The notes: a model not told the origin generated them from the sequence alone. Positions 1 through 10,266 are shown, counted from the stretch's first letter. The stretch is 64,000 nucleotides of DNA from Ligustrum vulgare (GCA_963555705.1 OY743181.1:28400513-28464512), one strand, 5' to 3'. A program made the numbers and translations.

Positions 1-378
1 GCTAAGCGCGAAATTGCTCTTAAATCATCACATGGTAAATGCTCATCAAACTCAAACATAAGTGATGAAGAACTTGATGATCTTGCTATCCTTATCAAGA
101 AGTGGAGAGGCGTTCGCAACAATCATCCAATCCAAAGAAGAGACGAAAAAGATGAAAAGATTGTTTGCTATAATTGTGACAAACCCGGTCACAAAAGTAC
201 CAAGTGTCGAAGCAAGAAAAGATTCTTCAAAAAGAAAGCTCTACAAGCCACTTGTGATGAAAGTGATGATGAGCAAGATGAAAATGAGAATCAAGATGAA
301 GTGGCCAACATGTGCTTCATGACTATTAAGGATGAGGTAAAATTCTTTGATACCTCTTGGGCTTTGAATGATCAATGA
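1..378 (+). pseudogene. copia gag C-terminal fragment with CCHC zinc knuckle
   Basis: Frame 1 is open from base 1 to a TGA at 376-378, about 125 residues, with no start in the window. A zinc knuckle C-X2-C-X4-H-X4-C is encoded at 166-207, preceded by a Lys/Arg-rich stretch and followed by a Lys-rich then Asp/Glu-rich tail. In full Sireviruses the frame continues into protease; here it stops shortly after the acidic tail. The nucleocapsid would bind element RNA during particle assembly. I call it a fragment of a defective element. Confidence 0.8.
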
Positions 379-554
379 TTTAAATTTCTTTTAATCAACA
401 TTTTAGATTAAAACCTCTTGCACTTCATAACAATTTCTTACATTGAAAAGAGGTATGAGTATGAATATGAAACATAGTGCTAATATGTGTTTTATGCATA
501 ATTTTATGTTACATACATGTTTTAACCGAAATCACATGAAAATTTCAATATTTG

Positions 555-775
555 CAGATTTCGGTCGACCGAAACTATTTCGGCCGACCGAAAGTGTCTT
601 TTCGGTCAAACAAGTGTTCAACCGAAAGATATTTCGGTCGACCAACTGTACGACCGAAACCAGAGTTTCGGTCGACCATTAGTTAGCCGAACGTGATTGC
701 AGCCACCTTTCTTTTTACTCTGCAGAGTTTCGGTCGACCAACATAATTTCGGTCGACCAAAAGTGACTGGAATTA
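555..775. repeat. cluster of TTTCGGTCGACCGAAA palindromes (internal region)
   Basis: A perfect 16-bp palindrome TTTCGGTCGACCGAAA lies at 559-574, a one-base variant at 578-593, and several half or degraded copies follow to about 760. The same motif recurs in the 3' LTR of this element. Palindromic motifs are known in Sirevirus LTRs; the function here is unknown. Confidence 0.85.
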
Positions 776-1057
776 GGGATTTTTTTTAATTTCAAAATTT
801 TCATATACAATCCCTAAATAATTTGAAATCATCTTCTTCTCTTCATAAAACTCTTGTACTACAGTACTTTTGATCACTTATTTCAGGCTTTTATTAAAAG
901 AGTGATATGATTGTTGACCAAAATTGTTTTGATACTTTTAAATTTTTTAACTCATCCACACATGATCCACTTATTCAATTAGTTGAAAATACTTTTGATA
1001 CTTCGACAATATGCATTGTAATACCCTTTAACTCATTTCATGCTACAAATGCTTTAC

Positions 1058-1393
1058 AAAGGGGGAATGTTTTACTAAGGGGGAATATGATTACAATCAA
1101 GATATTCTATTTGTGCCCCATTATTTTGCTTATCACACCTATGCTCATGATTAAGGGATAGATGCCACCTTTTTGCTTATGCCAAAAGGGGGAAAATATG
1201 GTGAGATGATTTGATTTGCTTGACTTTGGATAATCTATATGCATGAAAAGGATTATATTATATGCTAGATTATATTATATGCTAAAATTGAACTTATCAA
1301 TTATTCTCATTTCCATATACTTTGATTATATGCTTCAATTGCTTATATTATCATTACAAATCATCTTGTTTGTCATAATCAAAAAGGGGAAAA
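1058..1393 (+). other. multiplied polypurine tracts
   Basis: Four purine runs built on A3-5 G4-5 A2-4 occur at 1058-1067, 1077-1085, 1184-1196 and 1380-1393. The last one abuts the LTR start at 1395 and is the expected plus-strand primer. Repetition of this tract upstream of the 3' LTR is a described Sirevirus trait. Confidence 0.75.
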
Positions 1394-1394
1394 T

Positions 1395-3195
1395 TGTTGA
1401 CCTATAGTTAACTTAACCTTATTGTTTTGATCATAACAAACAAGAATATATTGTGTAACTAACAAGTGTGCTTCAAGTGTTTCATGTAATGATAAATATT
1501 CAAAGCACTCTATGTTCAAATCGTCTCTCAAAGATATAAATCAAAACTATGTGATCAAGTACAAGAGACGCAAAGAAGATCATGAAAGAATTGAAGATAT
1601 TCAAAGATCAAAATTGAAGTTGAAAAGCATGACATGAAGATCAAGAATTCAAGCATACAAGATTAGAGTTCAAGTTCAAGAGTTGATTTAACCTATGTAA
1701 AGGTATAACACTCTCAATCTTTAGCGATGAAATTCAACGAGCTCGAAAATGATTTTTATGCATCAAGAAACTTACTTGAAAATTCGTCACTTGCATAAAA
1801 ATGATTTTTCAAATCATATCATGAAATTGTTTTTGGAAAAATAAACTTTTTGATATAAAAATAAAAATTCAAATTTCTACATTTTCGGTCGACCGAAAAT
1901 ATACTTGATCGACCGAAACTCTGGTCGACCGAAAAATCTGATCAACCGAAAGTTTAAACGGCTATAATGCAATGGCTATTTTTTTACCTTTCGGTCGACC
2001 GAAAGTGTGAATCGTTCGGTCGACCGAAACTGGCTGAAGCTCAAATTCTTGATCTATAAATAGCCATCTCATTTGCATTCAAAACAACAACATAGAAAAG
2101 ATTTTATACAAACTTTCTTGTGAAAATTCATTGTTCTTACTTGGTTTATATTCATCTATTTTTATTATAAAACTTTGAATGATCTAAACTTTGTTTTATC
2201 AAATTCATCAAAGTTTTTGGAAGAAAGTTTTGTGAAGATTCTTGGTTTTATATTTTTTAAACTTCTTCAACATCTTCACACTATATTGGAATTGAAGTGT
2301 AAGTCTCTCTTTGTTCTAAACTTGTTTTAATCTTTTAAAAGAGAGAAATTCCAGTTAAGGAACTTTGATTATTTGTGCTACTTTTTTCATTATCATTTGA
2401 TTCATCAAAGTTCCATTGCCTAAACACTTTGAGCTTAACTTATTGTTAATTATTCAAGTGTGGCATCTCTTGGTACTTAATTTGATTCAATATTTTAACA
2501 AGAGATCATATGAAAAACTTTGTTTGATTGCATCGAACTTTTCATTATCATTTGCATCAAAGTTTTTCTCTAACACTCGAGCTTAATTCATTGCTATCTA
2601 TTGAAGTGTTAGCCTAACTCTCTCGGTACTTAATTTGAGTATATCATTTTTCAAGAGAGTTATTTCAATTTTAAATTCAATTCATTATATCTTGTGGTTT
2701 CGAGAGCCTTGTGAAAACTCGATTGTTGGTTTCGAGAGCCTTGTCAAAACTCGATTGTTGGTTTCGAGAGCCTTGTCAAAACTCGATTGTAAAGGATAGG
2801 TGCTCCTTGTTGTAAGTCGCCTAAGGATTTGGTACTCCTTGTTGTAAGTTACCAATATAGTGGATTTGGCCTTGCTCGTGACGGAGAGCTCGGTAACGGG
2901 GGACGTAGATCACGTTGGTTGATTGAACCTCCATAAATCGCGTTTGCATTCTCTTATCCCTTTTACTTACTTACATTGCACTTACTCTATTCTATCAATT
3001 TATATTGTGCAACACTATATCTAAGTGCTATACTTGCTTCATCAATTAAGTTTACACATTATATTGATAGTTAAGTTACTTACAACACTAAGTGTTCATA
3101 CTTGTTCTCATTGGTTTTTAAGTTTGAGATTATTTATCGAAGAAATTTTATAAACCAATTCACCCCCCTCTTGGTTAGTTTATCTTGGGCTAACA
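1395..3195 (+). repeat. Sirevirus-like 3' LTR
   Basis: The LTR begins TGTTGACC directly after a polypurine tract and ends GGGCTAACA, giving the inverted ends TGTT/AACA and a length of 1801 bp. It holds perfect TTTCGGTCGACCGAAA palindromes at 1883-1898 and 1989-2004, with diverged copies between. A 33-bp unit containing GTTTCGAGAGCCTTGT is repeated in tandem three times at about 2697-2790. Confidence 0.8.
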
Positions 3196-3419
3196 GTCAA
3201 GTCGGCTACGATTCCCATCATTTCCTCCTTCAGGATGATTATTTTCGAATCATAGCTTGGTTCAAGGTGTATAAATGCACCCTTGGATTAAATGGAAAAT
3301 TCTTCCTTCCATGATATAGAATTAGTAAATGATATTCTTTCGCTTGGTAGATATTGAGAAAAGGAAGCACGAACTTTTGTGGCCATAGATGGTGTGGCTT
3401 CAATTCCCAAGTACAAGCA

Positions 3420-4280
3420 TCAACCTGCAAGAAAAAAATTAAACAAAATAGGGTGGGGTCCAATTCCAAGATATGGATCATTGTACTTGTGATGTGTCAT
3501 CACCACCACCTCATCATGTTCAACTACTAGGTTCTTCTCTTCACCTCTCTCAATACTTTCACTCTTTTGGTCAATAATCTCTTTCATTTCTTCACTCTCA
3601 TGCTCGACCACATCTCCCACATTCTCATTCTCATTCTCATTCTTATGCTCACGCACCTCCTCATCACTCTTCAAGTCTTTATCTTCCACATCAATGTTCA
3701 AATTTTGATCAACCCCTTCATTTTTCCAATTCACCTTCCTTCTTTTCAATAGTTCTATCTCTAGGCTCCTCTCGCAACTCAACCACAGTCTCTCTTTCAC
3801 TCACTTTTAGCAACTTAATTATATTTTTACACTTTTGGTCAAATAATCTTCTGTTCTAGACGTTCTAATTGCCTCTTCAAACTCAATATTGGATCACTCT
3901 CTTTCGTCACATTTTTTGTATCCTCAAGTGCTTGCTCCAGTGTTAAACCAACAAGGATGATTGACTTTCATCCATAAGAAACTAGTACATTTTCTATCAT
4001 GATTTGCCTTTCTCTCATGTCTACATAGTCTACCCATCAAGATATGGCAAGACTCTAGAAATACTACATCACATAGTATGTCATCACTATACCTCATAAG
4101 GTTGAAAATCACTAGATCATGCTTCGTCAGATTGAACTTCCCACACTCCTTCAACCACGTCAACCTATAATGCCTAAGATGGTGTAGTATAGGCAATTCC
4201 AATTTTCTAATCATGGTTATGCTAATCAAATTAGAGATGTACTCCCTATCAATAGCCAAACTACACACCTTATCACCCAC
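3420..4280 (-). pseudogene. retropepsin-like domain plus acidic tail, gypsy copy A
   Basis: The 118-residue frame at 3924-4280 resembles plant Ty3/gypsy retropepsin: an A-I-D active-site triplet, an L-x-L-P stretch, then C-D-V-V followed by C-H-I-L-x-G-R. The glycine that normally follows the catalytic Asp is Arg. A second frame, 3420-3800, is Glu/Asp/Asn-rich with a repeated E-N run and aligns by eye with the tail of the frame at 48071-48685. Frames are shifted between the two pieces, so this copy is dead. A retropepsin cleaves Gag-Pol; whether this family ever encoded Gag is unknown. Confidence 0.6.
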
Positions 4281-4741
4281 AAAAACCCTTTATGCGGATT
4301 TTCAAAAATTCAAGAAAACTCAAGAATAAGATTATCTAGATGACGATGAGCAAAGAAGGAATTTATTTTCTGACTCGGGAAAATAAATAGAAGACAAGGA
4401 ATATCAAGGAATTAAAGAAATTCAAGAAAGTGGTTCTTGAATTTTCGAAATTATTTTTTTTTCTAGAATATTCGTGAATTTTAGGAATTAAAGAAATTGA
4501 AGAAAATTAACCCACACAATCAAGAAATTCAAAAAAAAAATTCCAGTTTTAAGAACTTTGATTTTTTTTTTTTTTTTTTTTTTTGAAGAAAATCAAAACT
4601 AATTGGAATTAATGACAAAAAAAAAAAAAAAAATGGATATGGAAGATTCACAAGTGACTGACTCACTGATAACCACAAGGAATAACATTGGGATAGTAAT
4701 TAAAAAACCTAAATTTAGAGTCAAACTATGATACCAACTTA

Positions 4742-5275
4742 TGTGAATCCTTGTGAGAAACACGTTGAACTCGCAGAATTAAATTGAAGAACGCCTGGGA
4801 AGCTCCAAATTCAAGTTGACATACGATAACACTACAAATCAAGCCTCACAACACACAAACCTAAGGCATGTGACCTGTTGAGATGCGAAAACGAAAACAT
4901 AATTAGGAATCGCCATATAGGTTGTCCACACATTTGATAAGTTTGGGTTGAACGCCACAAAAGTATTTAGTCTCTGATAAGTTCGAAGAAGTTCAAGAAA
5001 TTCTCAACAATTAGATATATTGAATTACTCAATACATTGAAAGATAGTAACACTATGACCCAAGCCTTAAGACATACGAACCAAAGTCATATGACTCGTT
5101 GAGATGCGAAAATAAGAACCATACTGAGGGATCGCCACAAAGGTCATCTACACCTTTGATAAGTTCGGGTTGAACACCAAAAATGTGGTTAGTCTCTGAT
5201 AAGTTCAAAGAAGTTCAAGGAATCCTCAACATTTAGATATATTGAATCACTCAATAATATTTAAATAATAAAGGA
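4742..5275 (-). repeat. LTR of gypsy copy A with internal ~220-bp duplication
   Basis: The segment begins TGTGAATCC next to the primer-binding-like site. Two diverged direct repeats start at about 4840 and 5061 (offset about 221 bp), each with the blocks GTTGAGATGCGAAAA, TTTGATAAGTT and AGTCTCTGATAAGTTC. The GAACTTATCA / GTGGCGTTC blocks, read on the minus strand, also occur in the LTR at 47225-47345. The outer border near 5275 is approximate. Confidence 0.5.
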
Positions 5276-5284
5276 TTTAGTCTC

Positions 5285-5456
5285 TATTCTTTAACGCAAA
5301 CATTACAATTTATAAATTAATTTATAACAATACAATTTTTAAAATCACTTCTTAACCACACACTTTCTCATTGCACTTTTGAACCACACATTTTACTTCA
5401 AAAATATAAATAAGTCAATTTTTAAATTGTTATAGTATTACCGAACAGAGCATTAC
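5285..5456. mobile_element. MITE family 1, copy 1
   Basis: A short AT-rich element of about 160 bp with imperfect inverted ends (ATTTATAAATT near the left; a TTTGGTAA-type right end seen as TTACCGAACAGAG). Two relatives lie at 8042-8192 and 8338-8500. They share the internal block AATCACTT..TTAACCA and the end AAACTGCTACAATATTACC or variants. No coding capacity. hAT-like by end sequence, which is inference. Confidence 0.5.
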
Positions 5457-6146
5457 AATGAATGAAAAACCCTTTTTATTTGCTGTCGTAATAAACCTAA
5501 TAACCGACATTAATGGGCCTAAAACGGAATTAACAATATTAGAAACGAAATATCCAAAAAACCTAGAAAATTTGAACCATGTGATCTCATCGTTATTACA
5601 TTTTACTTAGGTAGTTCAAAATTGACTTGGGCGATTGCTTGGTTCAGTTCAACTCCGAAACGCTTCACTCCAAGTTGATATTTTACTTTTAACCCCGGCA
5701 TGCATCGCTTGTATTTGTCTTGGACTCTCTTCTAATACACTATGCTTGAATTTGGAGCTTTGAACATGCACTTGAGCTCTTGATTTGCTTGCATAATAGG
5801 TATTCCTGTTAAGCCAATTACGATTCTCATCAATATTGTTCACCAATCATATGCACGAAACTGTCCTTTCCTACATCTTATATCCTTTCATATTTTAGGA
5901 GAGACTGCTGAGGAAGCATCAAAGACAGGATAAAGAATCCGAGACATATTATTGAATGCTGCTTTTTTAGTGCAATGTTATCGTTCGTACCATTTATGCC
6001 ACCATAAAGATCAAATTTTAAGAAAATTAGAACATTGTTTTCAAATGCATCACCCTCATCATTAGTAAATTCTGTTTGGAGGCGAAGGGCTCCTGACATT
6101 AGATTTGGGTATCCAGCATAACCATGGACTTCAACCCCCGATATAG
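5457..6146. other. 3' flank of the PPR gene, no recognised gene
   Basis: This stretch lies downstream of the minus-strand PPR gene. It contains two short minus-strand frames (5649-5846 and 5878-6099) that I cannot match to any family. It probably includes 3' untranslated sequence. I see no transposon ends in it. Confidence 0.4.
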
Positions 6147-7604
6147 TTATCCAACTATGCTCTGCCCCATTGTTTTATTAACACGGTTTTCTTTCATCAA
6201 AATTCTTATCTGCTCAACACCCTTCCAATTACCCCTCTCAGCATAAATATTGGATAACAATACATAATGGCCTGAATTCTGCGGTTCAAGATTGATAAGC
6301 TCCTTAACTGCATACTCGGCAAGCTCAATGTTACTGTGAGTACGACAAGCACTAAGCAATGCACCCCATATAGCAGCATTTGGCTTCATAGGCATGATCT
6401 CTATCAAATCATATGCCTCCTTCACACAACCACTACGGCTAAGAAGATCGACCATGCATCCATAGTGCTCCAGTTTGGGTTTTATATGATAATTTTTTAC
6501 CATTGAAGCAAAGAAATCTCGACCTCTTTGCACCAAACCTGCATGGACACAGCATGCTAAAACCGCCACGAAAGTTGAATCATTAGGACATGTACCTTCA
6601 TAATTCATCATCTCCTCAAATATTTCTACCCCAAGTTCACCTTTTCCATTGAAAGCCAATCCCGAGATCATTGCATTCCAAGAAACCACATTTTTCCTTG
6701 GCATATCCTTGAAAACCTCAAAAGCTTTCTCCAATTCTGCACACTTGCAGTAAAGATCAACTAGTGCATTGCCCACAGAAACAAAATCTTTATAGAGGCC
6801 AGTTGAATCAACATAAGAATGAACCCACCTCCCAATGTTAATTTCACCCAAATGAGCACACACTGGCAACATCGTCACAACTGTGGCCTCATCAGGCTCA
6901 AACCCCTCGTACAACATTTCACGAAAAAGCTCCAAAGCATGGATATCCCTGCCACTCTGCGCCAGACAGGAAATCATCGTATTCCAAGAAACGACACTCC
7001 TCTCGCTCATTTGCCTAAACAAATGCAACCCCATTTCAACTTTCCCACTTTTGCAATACCCACGAATCATCAAATTCCAAACAATTACATCCCTATGAGA
7101 CATTTTGTCGAATACACTTTTGGCCTCCTCAATTCTCTTACAGTTCACGTACAACTCCACAATCCCAATCCTAATCGATCCATATCTCGAAAATCCAAGC
7201 ACCAGAACTTCTTTATGTACCCCACGACCCAATTTTAAATCTCCGAGATTGGCGCCCGCCTTGAGTAAAGGTACAAAGGTGAATTCATCTGGCCAAATCC
7301 CGCGCTTTTTCATGACGGAAAAAATAGAAAACGAGTTTTCGGAGGGCCCACAGATGGAATAGCCCTTCATCATGGAGTTAAAGAGGAAGATGTTCGGGTT
7401 GGCAGACTGCAAGAATATACGTTGGGCATAAGGCATTTTGCTGAGGGAGCTACATATGGAGATGAAGTGGGAGAGGAGCTGGTTGGATTGGTGGAGCTGG
7501 TGGCGGAGAAGATGGCCGTGGATCTCTGTAAGGTGGGTACGGGTGTCGCGGCCGTGGAGGAGGCGGAGGAGCCTCCGCTCTATCTCTCGGCTGCCTCTGC
7601 TCAT
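6147..7604 (-). CDS. pentatricopeptide repeat protein, PLS class, E subgroup
   Basis: The intronless frame gives 485 residues. After a short N-terminal stretch come tandem PPR motifs, recognisable by V-V-S-W-N-x-M-I-S, D-V-I-V-W-N-L-M-I-R-G-Y and A-L-E-L-F-R-E-M at about 35-residue spacing, with P, L and S types alternating. The C-terminus has an E-type motif (A-x-W-G-A-L-L-S-A-C-R, then G-x-Y-V-L-L-S-N-I-Y-A) and stops before any DYW domain. Such proteins bind organellar RNA, often specifying C-to-U editing sites, and usually enter mitochondria or plastids. From memory the length and layout resemble Arabidopsis At1g09190. The ATG at 7604 is chosen because the family resemblance starts within a few residues. 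No disabling change is seen; it is the only ordinary gene here that looks functional. Confidence 0.93.
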   Translation of the reverse strand: MSRGSREIERRLLRLLHGRDTRTHLTEIHGHLLRHQLHQSNQLLSHFISICSSLSKMPYAQRIFLQSANPNIFLFNSMMKGYSICGPSENSFSIFSVMKKRGIWPDEFTFVPLLKAGANLGDLKLGRGVHKEVLVLGFSRYGSIRIGIVELYVNCKRIEEAKSVFDKMSHRDVIVWNLMIRGYCKSGKVEMGLHLFRQMSERSVVSWNTMISCLAQSGRDIHALELFREMLYEGFEPDEATVVTMLPVCAHLGEINIGRWVHSYVDSTGLYKDFVSVGNALVDLYCKCAELEKAFEVFKDMPRKNVVSWNAMISGLAFNGKGELGVEIFEEMMNYEGTCPNDSTFVAVLACCVHAGLVQRGRDFFASMVKNYHIKPKLEHYGCMVDLLSRSGCVKEAYDLIEIMPMKPNAAIWGALLSACRTHSNIELAEYAVKELINLEPQNSGHYVLLSNIYAERGNWKGVEQIRILMKENRVNKTMGQSIVG

Positions 7605-7796
7605 GTGTAGTAGCAGTGAACTCGGCGGCGGGGAAAATTGAAATCAATAGACCACCTACGGATTACGGATGTGTAAAAATGGCAAAAATAGAAATAAACT
7701 GTCAAATCTATATCTATCTATATTTATATATATCTTTCGACTTTGTTCTCCTGCGTTCCACCCGTAAGAGAACAAAGTTAGCTTTGCCTTGTAAAT

Positions 7797-7926
7797 AAGG
7801 AAAATGCTATTTGAATCCTACCCTTGCCTCCAAACTTGCCCTCCCACTCACGTGGGAGGCGGGCCGCCTCCCACGCGAGTGGGAGGGCAAACTTGAAGGT
7901 AAGGGTGAGATTATTGTAGCATAACC
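7797..7926. mobile_element. foldback (near-palindromic) element
   Basis: About 130 bp that folds on itself almost completely: left arm 7797-7862, right arm 7863-7926. The arms share TTGCCCTCCCACT, GTGGGAGGCGG and an outer ATGCTA. There is essentially no loop. It is much more GC-rich in its core than its surroundings. It lies about 200 bp upstream of the PPR start codon, inside a hairpin of another element. Confidence 0.75.
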
Positions 7927-7991
7927 CTGCAAATAAATGCAAGGCAAAGCCTTGGTTGTCAGCCGCATTATGACAACCTTTTTTTTTATAA

Positions 7992-7994
7992 ATA

Positions 7995-8030
<36 letters not shown>
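7992..8030. repeat. (TTA)n microsatellite
   Basis: An uninterrupted run of TTA/ATT triplets, about 12 units. Confidence 0.9.
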
Positions 8031-8032
<2 letters not shown>

Positions 8033-8041
8033 GTCTTATAC

Positions 8042-8192
8042 TTCGTTAGGTAGATAATTTATAAATTATACAATTTTTTAAATCACTTTTTAATCATTTA
8101 AATTTTTTCTCTTCACTTTTTAACTACACATTTTATCTTAAAATTATAAATAAATCAGTTTATAAACCACTACAGTGTTACCAAACAAAGGC
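8042..8192. mobile_element. MITE family 1, copy 2
   Basis: Begins near CTTCGTTAGGTAGATAATTTATAA and ends AACCACTACAGTGTTACC followed by AAACAAAG. Read inward, both ends give a CTTTGTTTGGTAA-like terminus followed by TTTATAA. It shares its internal sequence with copies at 5285 and 8338. Confidence 0.55.
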
Positions 8193-8337
8193 GTATATAT
8201 TTGTGTATAAATTCAAGAAATACACTTCATTTAGAACATAAGAACGAGAAAGAATAAAAATATTTTTAGAAGGTTGTTTAGTTATCTTTTTGTAGAATTC
8301 TTTGGTAAGTCGTTTTTCTTTGTTTACAAAGTTTAAG

Positions 8338-8500
8338 CATATGTTTAGTAAATGATTTATTATAAATTGGTCCATAAATCGTACATCTCAAATCACTTTT
8401 TAACCATATATAATTTTCTCTTCAATTTTCAACAACATATTTTACCTCAAAGTTAAAAATAAATCAGTTTATAAACTGCTACAATATTACCAAACGAAAT
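8338..8500. mobile_element. MITE family 1, copy 3
   Basis: Begins ATGTTTAGTAAATGATTTAT and ends AAACTGCTACAATATTACC then AAACGAAAT. The internal block AATCACTTTTTAACCATA is shared with the other two copies. Confidence 0.55.
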
Positions 8501-8765
8501 GTGTTTGTTATATATATATATATTTAAAATTTTAATTTGTTTAATTTTATAACTTGGTCTTTATTTTTTACAGTAATTTTTGCCCTTATTAGCTAGTATT
8601 CGAACTATTTCATAAAATAATTATTTTTTCATACTAATTTTTAAGAATAGATGGGGATGACACATGTACATATATTAAAATTTATTATGACAAAATAAAA
8701 GATAAAAATAATACATTACAAAAAAAATTATAAGATAAAATAAGTACAATAATTAAAATTATATA

Positions 8766-8940
8766 GCCTATGTTTGGTAGCACTTAAAATTTAGATTTTA
8801 ATCAAATTTAAATTCAATATTTAGTCTTAATCACATATATTATAGAATCCATAACTTTTCAACCACATACATCATCAATTTTTATCAAAATTTATTAAAA
8901 ATTTAATTTTTATTTATCAATATCAAACAGTGGCATAAAT
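8766..8940. mobile_element. small TIR element (hAT-like MITE)
   Basis: About 175 bp. The left end GCCTATGTTTGGTAGCACTT and the right end read inward GCCACTGTTTGATATTGATA form imperfect inverted repeats. AT-rich interior with ATTTAAATT blocks and no frame. The superfamily assignment is a guess from the TTTGGTA core. Confidence 0.5.
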
Positions 8941-9122
8941 ATAAAAATAAAATAAAATAAAATAAACAATTAAAAAAAAATTAAAGGAAGATGTCAACGG
9001 CATCTTCTAATTAAAAAGGCAAGGCAAAAATGTCTTGCCTTTTATTGCACTTTGCCAAAGGCAAAGTGCATAAAGGTTCTCCTGCTCTTGGAGTGCAAGA
9101 GAACCGAACTGATATATCTATA

Positions 9123-9398
9123 TACTCCCTCTGTCATAAAAAGATAGTTCTATATACTATTTTTATCTGTCACAAAAAGATAGTTTTATTTTCATATTGA
9201 GCATGTATTAAATTTTTCATTTTCACATATATCCTTATTTAATGTATCTTGATACAATACACACCAACTACTTAGCTATTGCATTTTTAAACTTTTTGTC
9301 AAAAACAAAATGAGTCCACTTAATACAATAAATAAGGGATAAAAGGTATAAATGAAAAATATTGATAAAATTTAATACCCTATCTATTAGGTGTGAGA
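9123..9398. mobile_element. Stowaway/Tc1-mariner-derived fragment
   Basis: Starts TACTCCCTCTGTCATAAAAAG, close to the plant Stowaway/mariner terminus (TA then CTCCCTCCGTCCC). A second internal copy of the TGTCA(T/C)AAAAAGATAGTT block follows at about 9168. The opposite inverted end is not visible before the next element at about 9399, so it is truncated. Confidence 0.6.
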
Positions 9399-10266
9399 GC
9401 GATCCGGTTCGATTCGATTCCTAAAGGAACCGAATCGAAACAAGTACCAATGGGAATCTTAGTAATGGAACCATTGATTCCAAATCTGATTATTGAATCG
9501 AACCGAAATCGAACCAATTGATTTCGGTTCAGTTTAGTCCAATTTTAAATAAAATGTCTCTTTTTTTATACAAAAATAAAATATATTTTTAGTATTAAAA
9601 ATTAGAAGTTGCCTGTGACTGAGAATGGAAGCTACCTACAGTTTTAATGTAAAGACGCAATGATATAATATCAAAAAATGTGACACGTGATATTGCACCC
9701 ACATTATAAACTACAAAGATTAAAAGTAAAATAGAAAATCATGCATGTATAGACTAAGAAATATTTAAAGAAACTAAGAAATAATTAAAGAAATTAAGGA
9801 ATTAGTATTTGGTAATTAAATAAATTAAGGAATTGGTATTTGGTAATTAGAGAAATAATTATGTAGTGTCGACAGACTTAGTTTGGTAAGTATTTGGGAA
9901 TTGATAAGTAATATGTTAATTAATTTGATTATAAGAAACTAAAAAATAAGTAAAGAAATTAAGAAGAAGAAGAAGAAGAAGAAGAAGGAATCTGTTGGAG
10001 ATAAAGAAGGAAAGAAAATCCTAAATTGGAGGAAGACAGAAGACGTGAATCGTGATCTTTTAATAATTTACCAAAAAAAATATTAAACAACCAACTTGAG
10101 AACCGAATTAAATTTCGATTCTACAAAAACAACCTAGAACCGAACCAGAACCGTTCAGTTCCCACCAATAAGTCCCAAAATTGATTTATTCTTTGGTCGA
10201 ACCCGATCTGGACCGATCGGTTCCAGTCAGGTTCCACCGTTTCCGAGAAAAAAATGCCCACTCCTA
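9399..10266. mobile_element. non-autonomous TIR DNA transposon
   Basis: Left end TAGGTGTGAGAGCGATCCGG and right end read inward TAGGAGTGGGCATTTTTTTC, each followed by GGTTCGATTC/GGTTCCAGTC-type repeats in inverted orientation, as in many plant elements with GGGTGTGCAATCGGTTCGG-like ends. The interior is AT-rich, includes a (GAA)n run at about 9962-9986, and has no coding frame. I find no clear target duplication. Confidence 0.55.

Larger units (their letters stand above)
1..3195 (+). mobile_element. Sirevirus-like Ty1/copia element, 3' portion
   Basis: The window opens inside a copia retrotransposon. Visible in order: the C-terminal part of gag with a zinc knuckle, a non-coding stretch with palindromes, four purine-rich tracts, and a 3' LTR ending in CA at 3195. 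No protease, integrase, RT or RNase H is present between gag and LTR, so pol was deleted or the element is non-autonomous. Multiplied polypurine tracts and LTR palindromes are described hallmarks of Sireviruses; the assignment to that group is inference. The element sits in the LTR of a gypsy element: bases just right of 3195 continue that LTR. The first flanking bases, GTCAA, are the expected 5-bp target duplication, but the left copy lies outside the window. Confidence 0.8.
3196..5275 (-). mobile_element. protease-only Ty3/gypsy element, copy A, defective
   Basis: Reading the minus strand: an LTR region (about 5275 down to 4742), a primer-binding-like site (4736-4726, TGGTATCATAG, close to the initiator-Met tRNA complement), a leader, a retropepsin-like reading frame (4280-3924), an acidic tail (3800-3420), a polypurine tract (3231-3221), then 25 bp of 3' LTR starting TGATGGG before the Sirevirus insertion at 3195/3196. 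The order and several sequence blocks match the plus-strand element at 46752-49254. I see no RT, RNase H or integrase. Confidence 0.65.
7741..9105. mobile_element. possible element with hairpin-string inverted ends
   Basis: The left end has three consecutive hairpins: 7741-7750 with 7768-7777 (10-bp stem), 7781-7791 with 7940-7950 (11-bp stem, loop filled by a foldback insertion), and 7954-7961 with 7971-7978 (8 bp). The right end has four: 8987-8993/9001-9007, 9014-9023/9034-9043 (10 bp), 9046-9056/9060-9070 (11-bp stem, 3-nt loop) and 9075-9081/9099-9105. The outer GTTCTC hairpin and next CTTTGCC hairpin occur in mirrored order at both ends, suggesting one 1.37-kb element. The middle carries MITE copies and no gene. 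Confidence 0.4.

Noticed and set aside
555..2010. GGTCGACC palindromes as cloning-site or vector contamination
   Set aside because: The motif is part of a longer 16-bp plant-LTR palindrome with diverged copies in natural context; no vector sequence adjoins it.
5878..6099. 73-residue minus-strand frame downstream of the PPR gene
   Set aside because: No recognised family, and it lies in the probable 3' UTR; kept only as unassigned flank.
6819..7610. Several plus-strand open frames across the PPR gene
   Set aside because: They are antisense shadows of the clearly conserved minus-strand PPR frame and show no family resemblance.
9046..9105. Perfect hairpins as rho-independent terminators or a microRNA precursor
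   Set aside because: This is plant nuclear DNA, stems are short, and they belong to a string of hairpins that recurs in mirrored order at 7741-7978.
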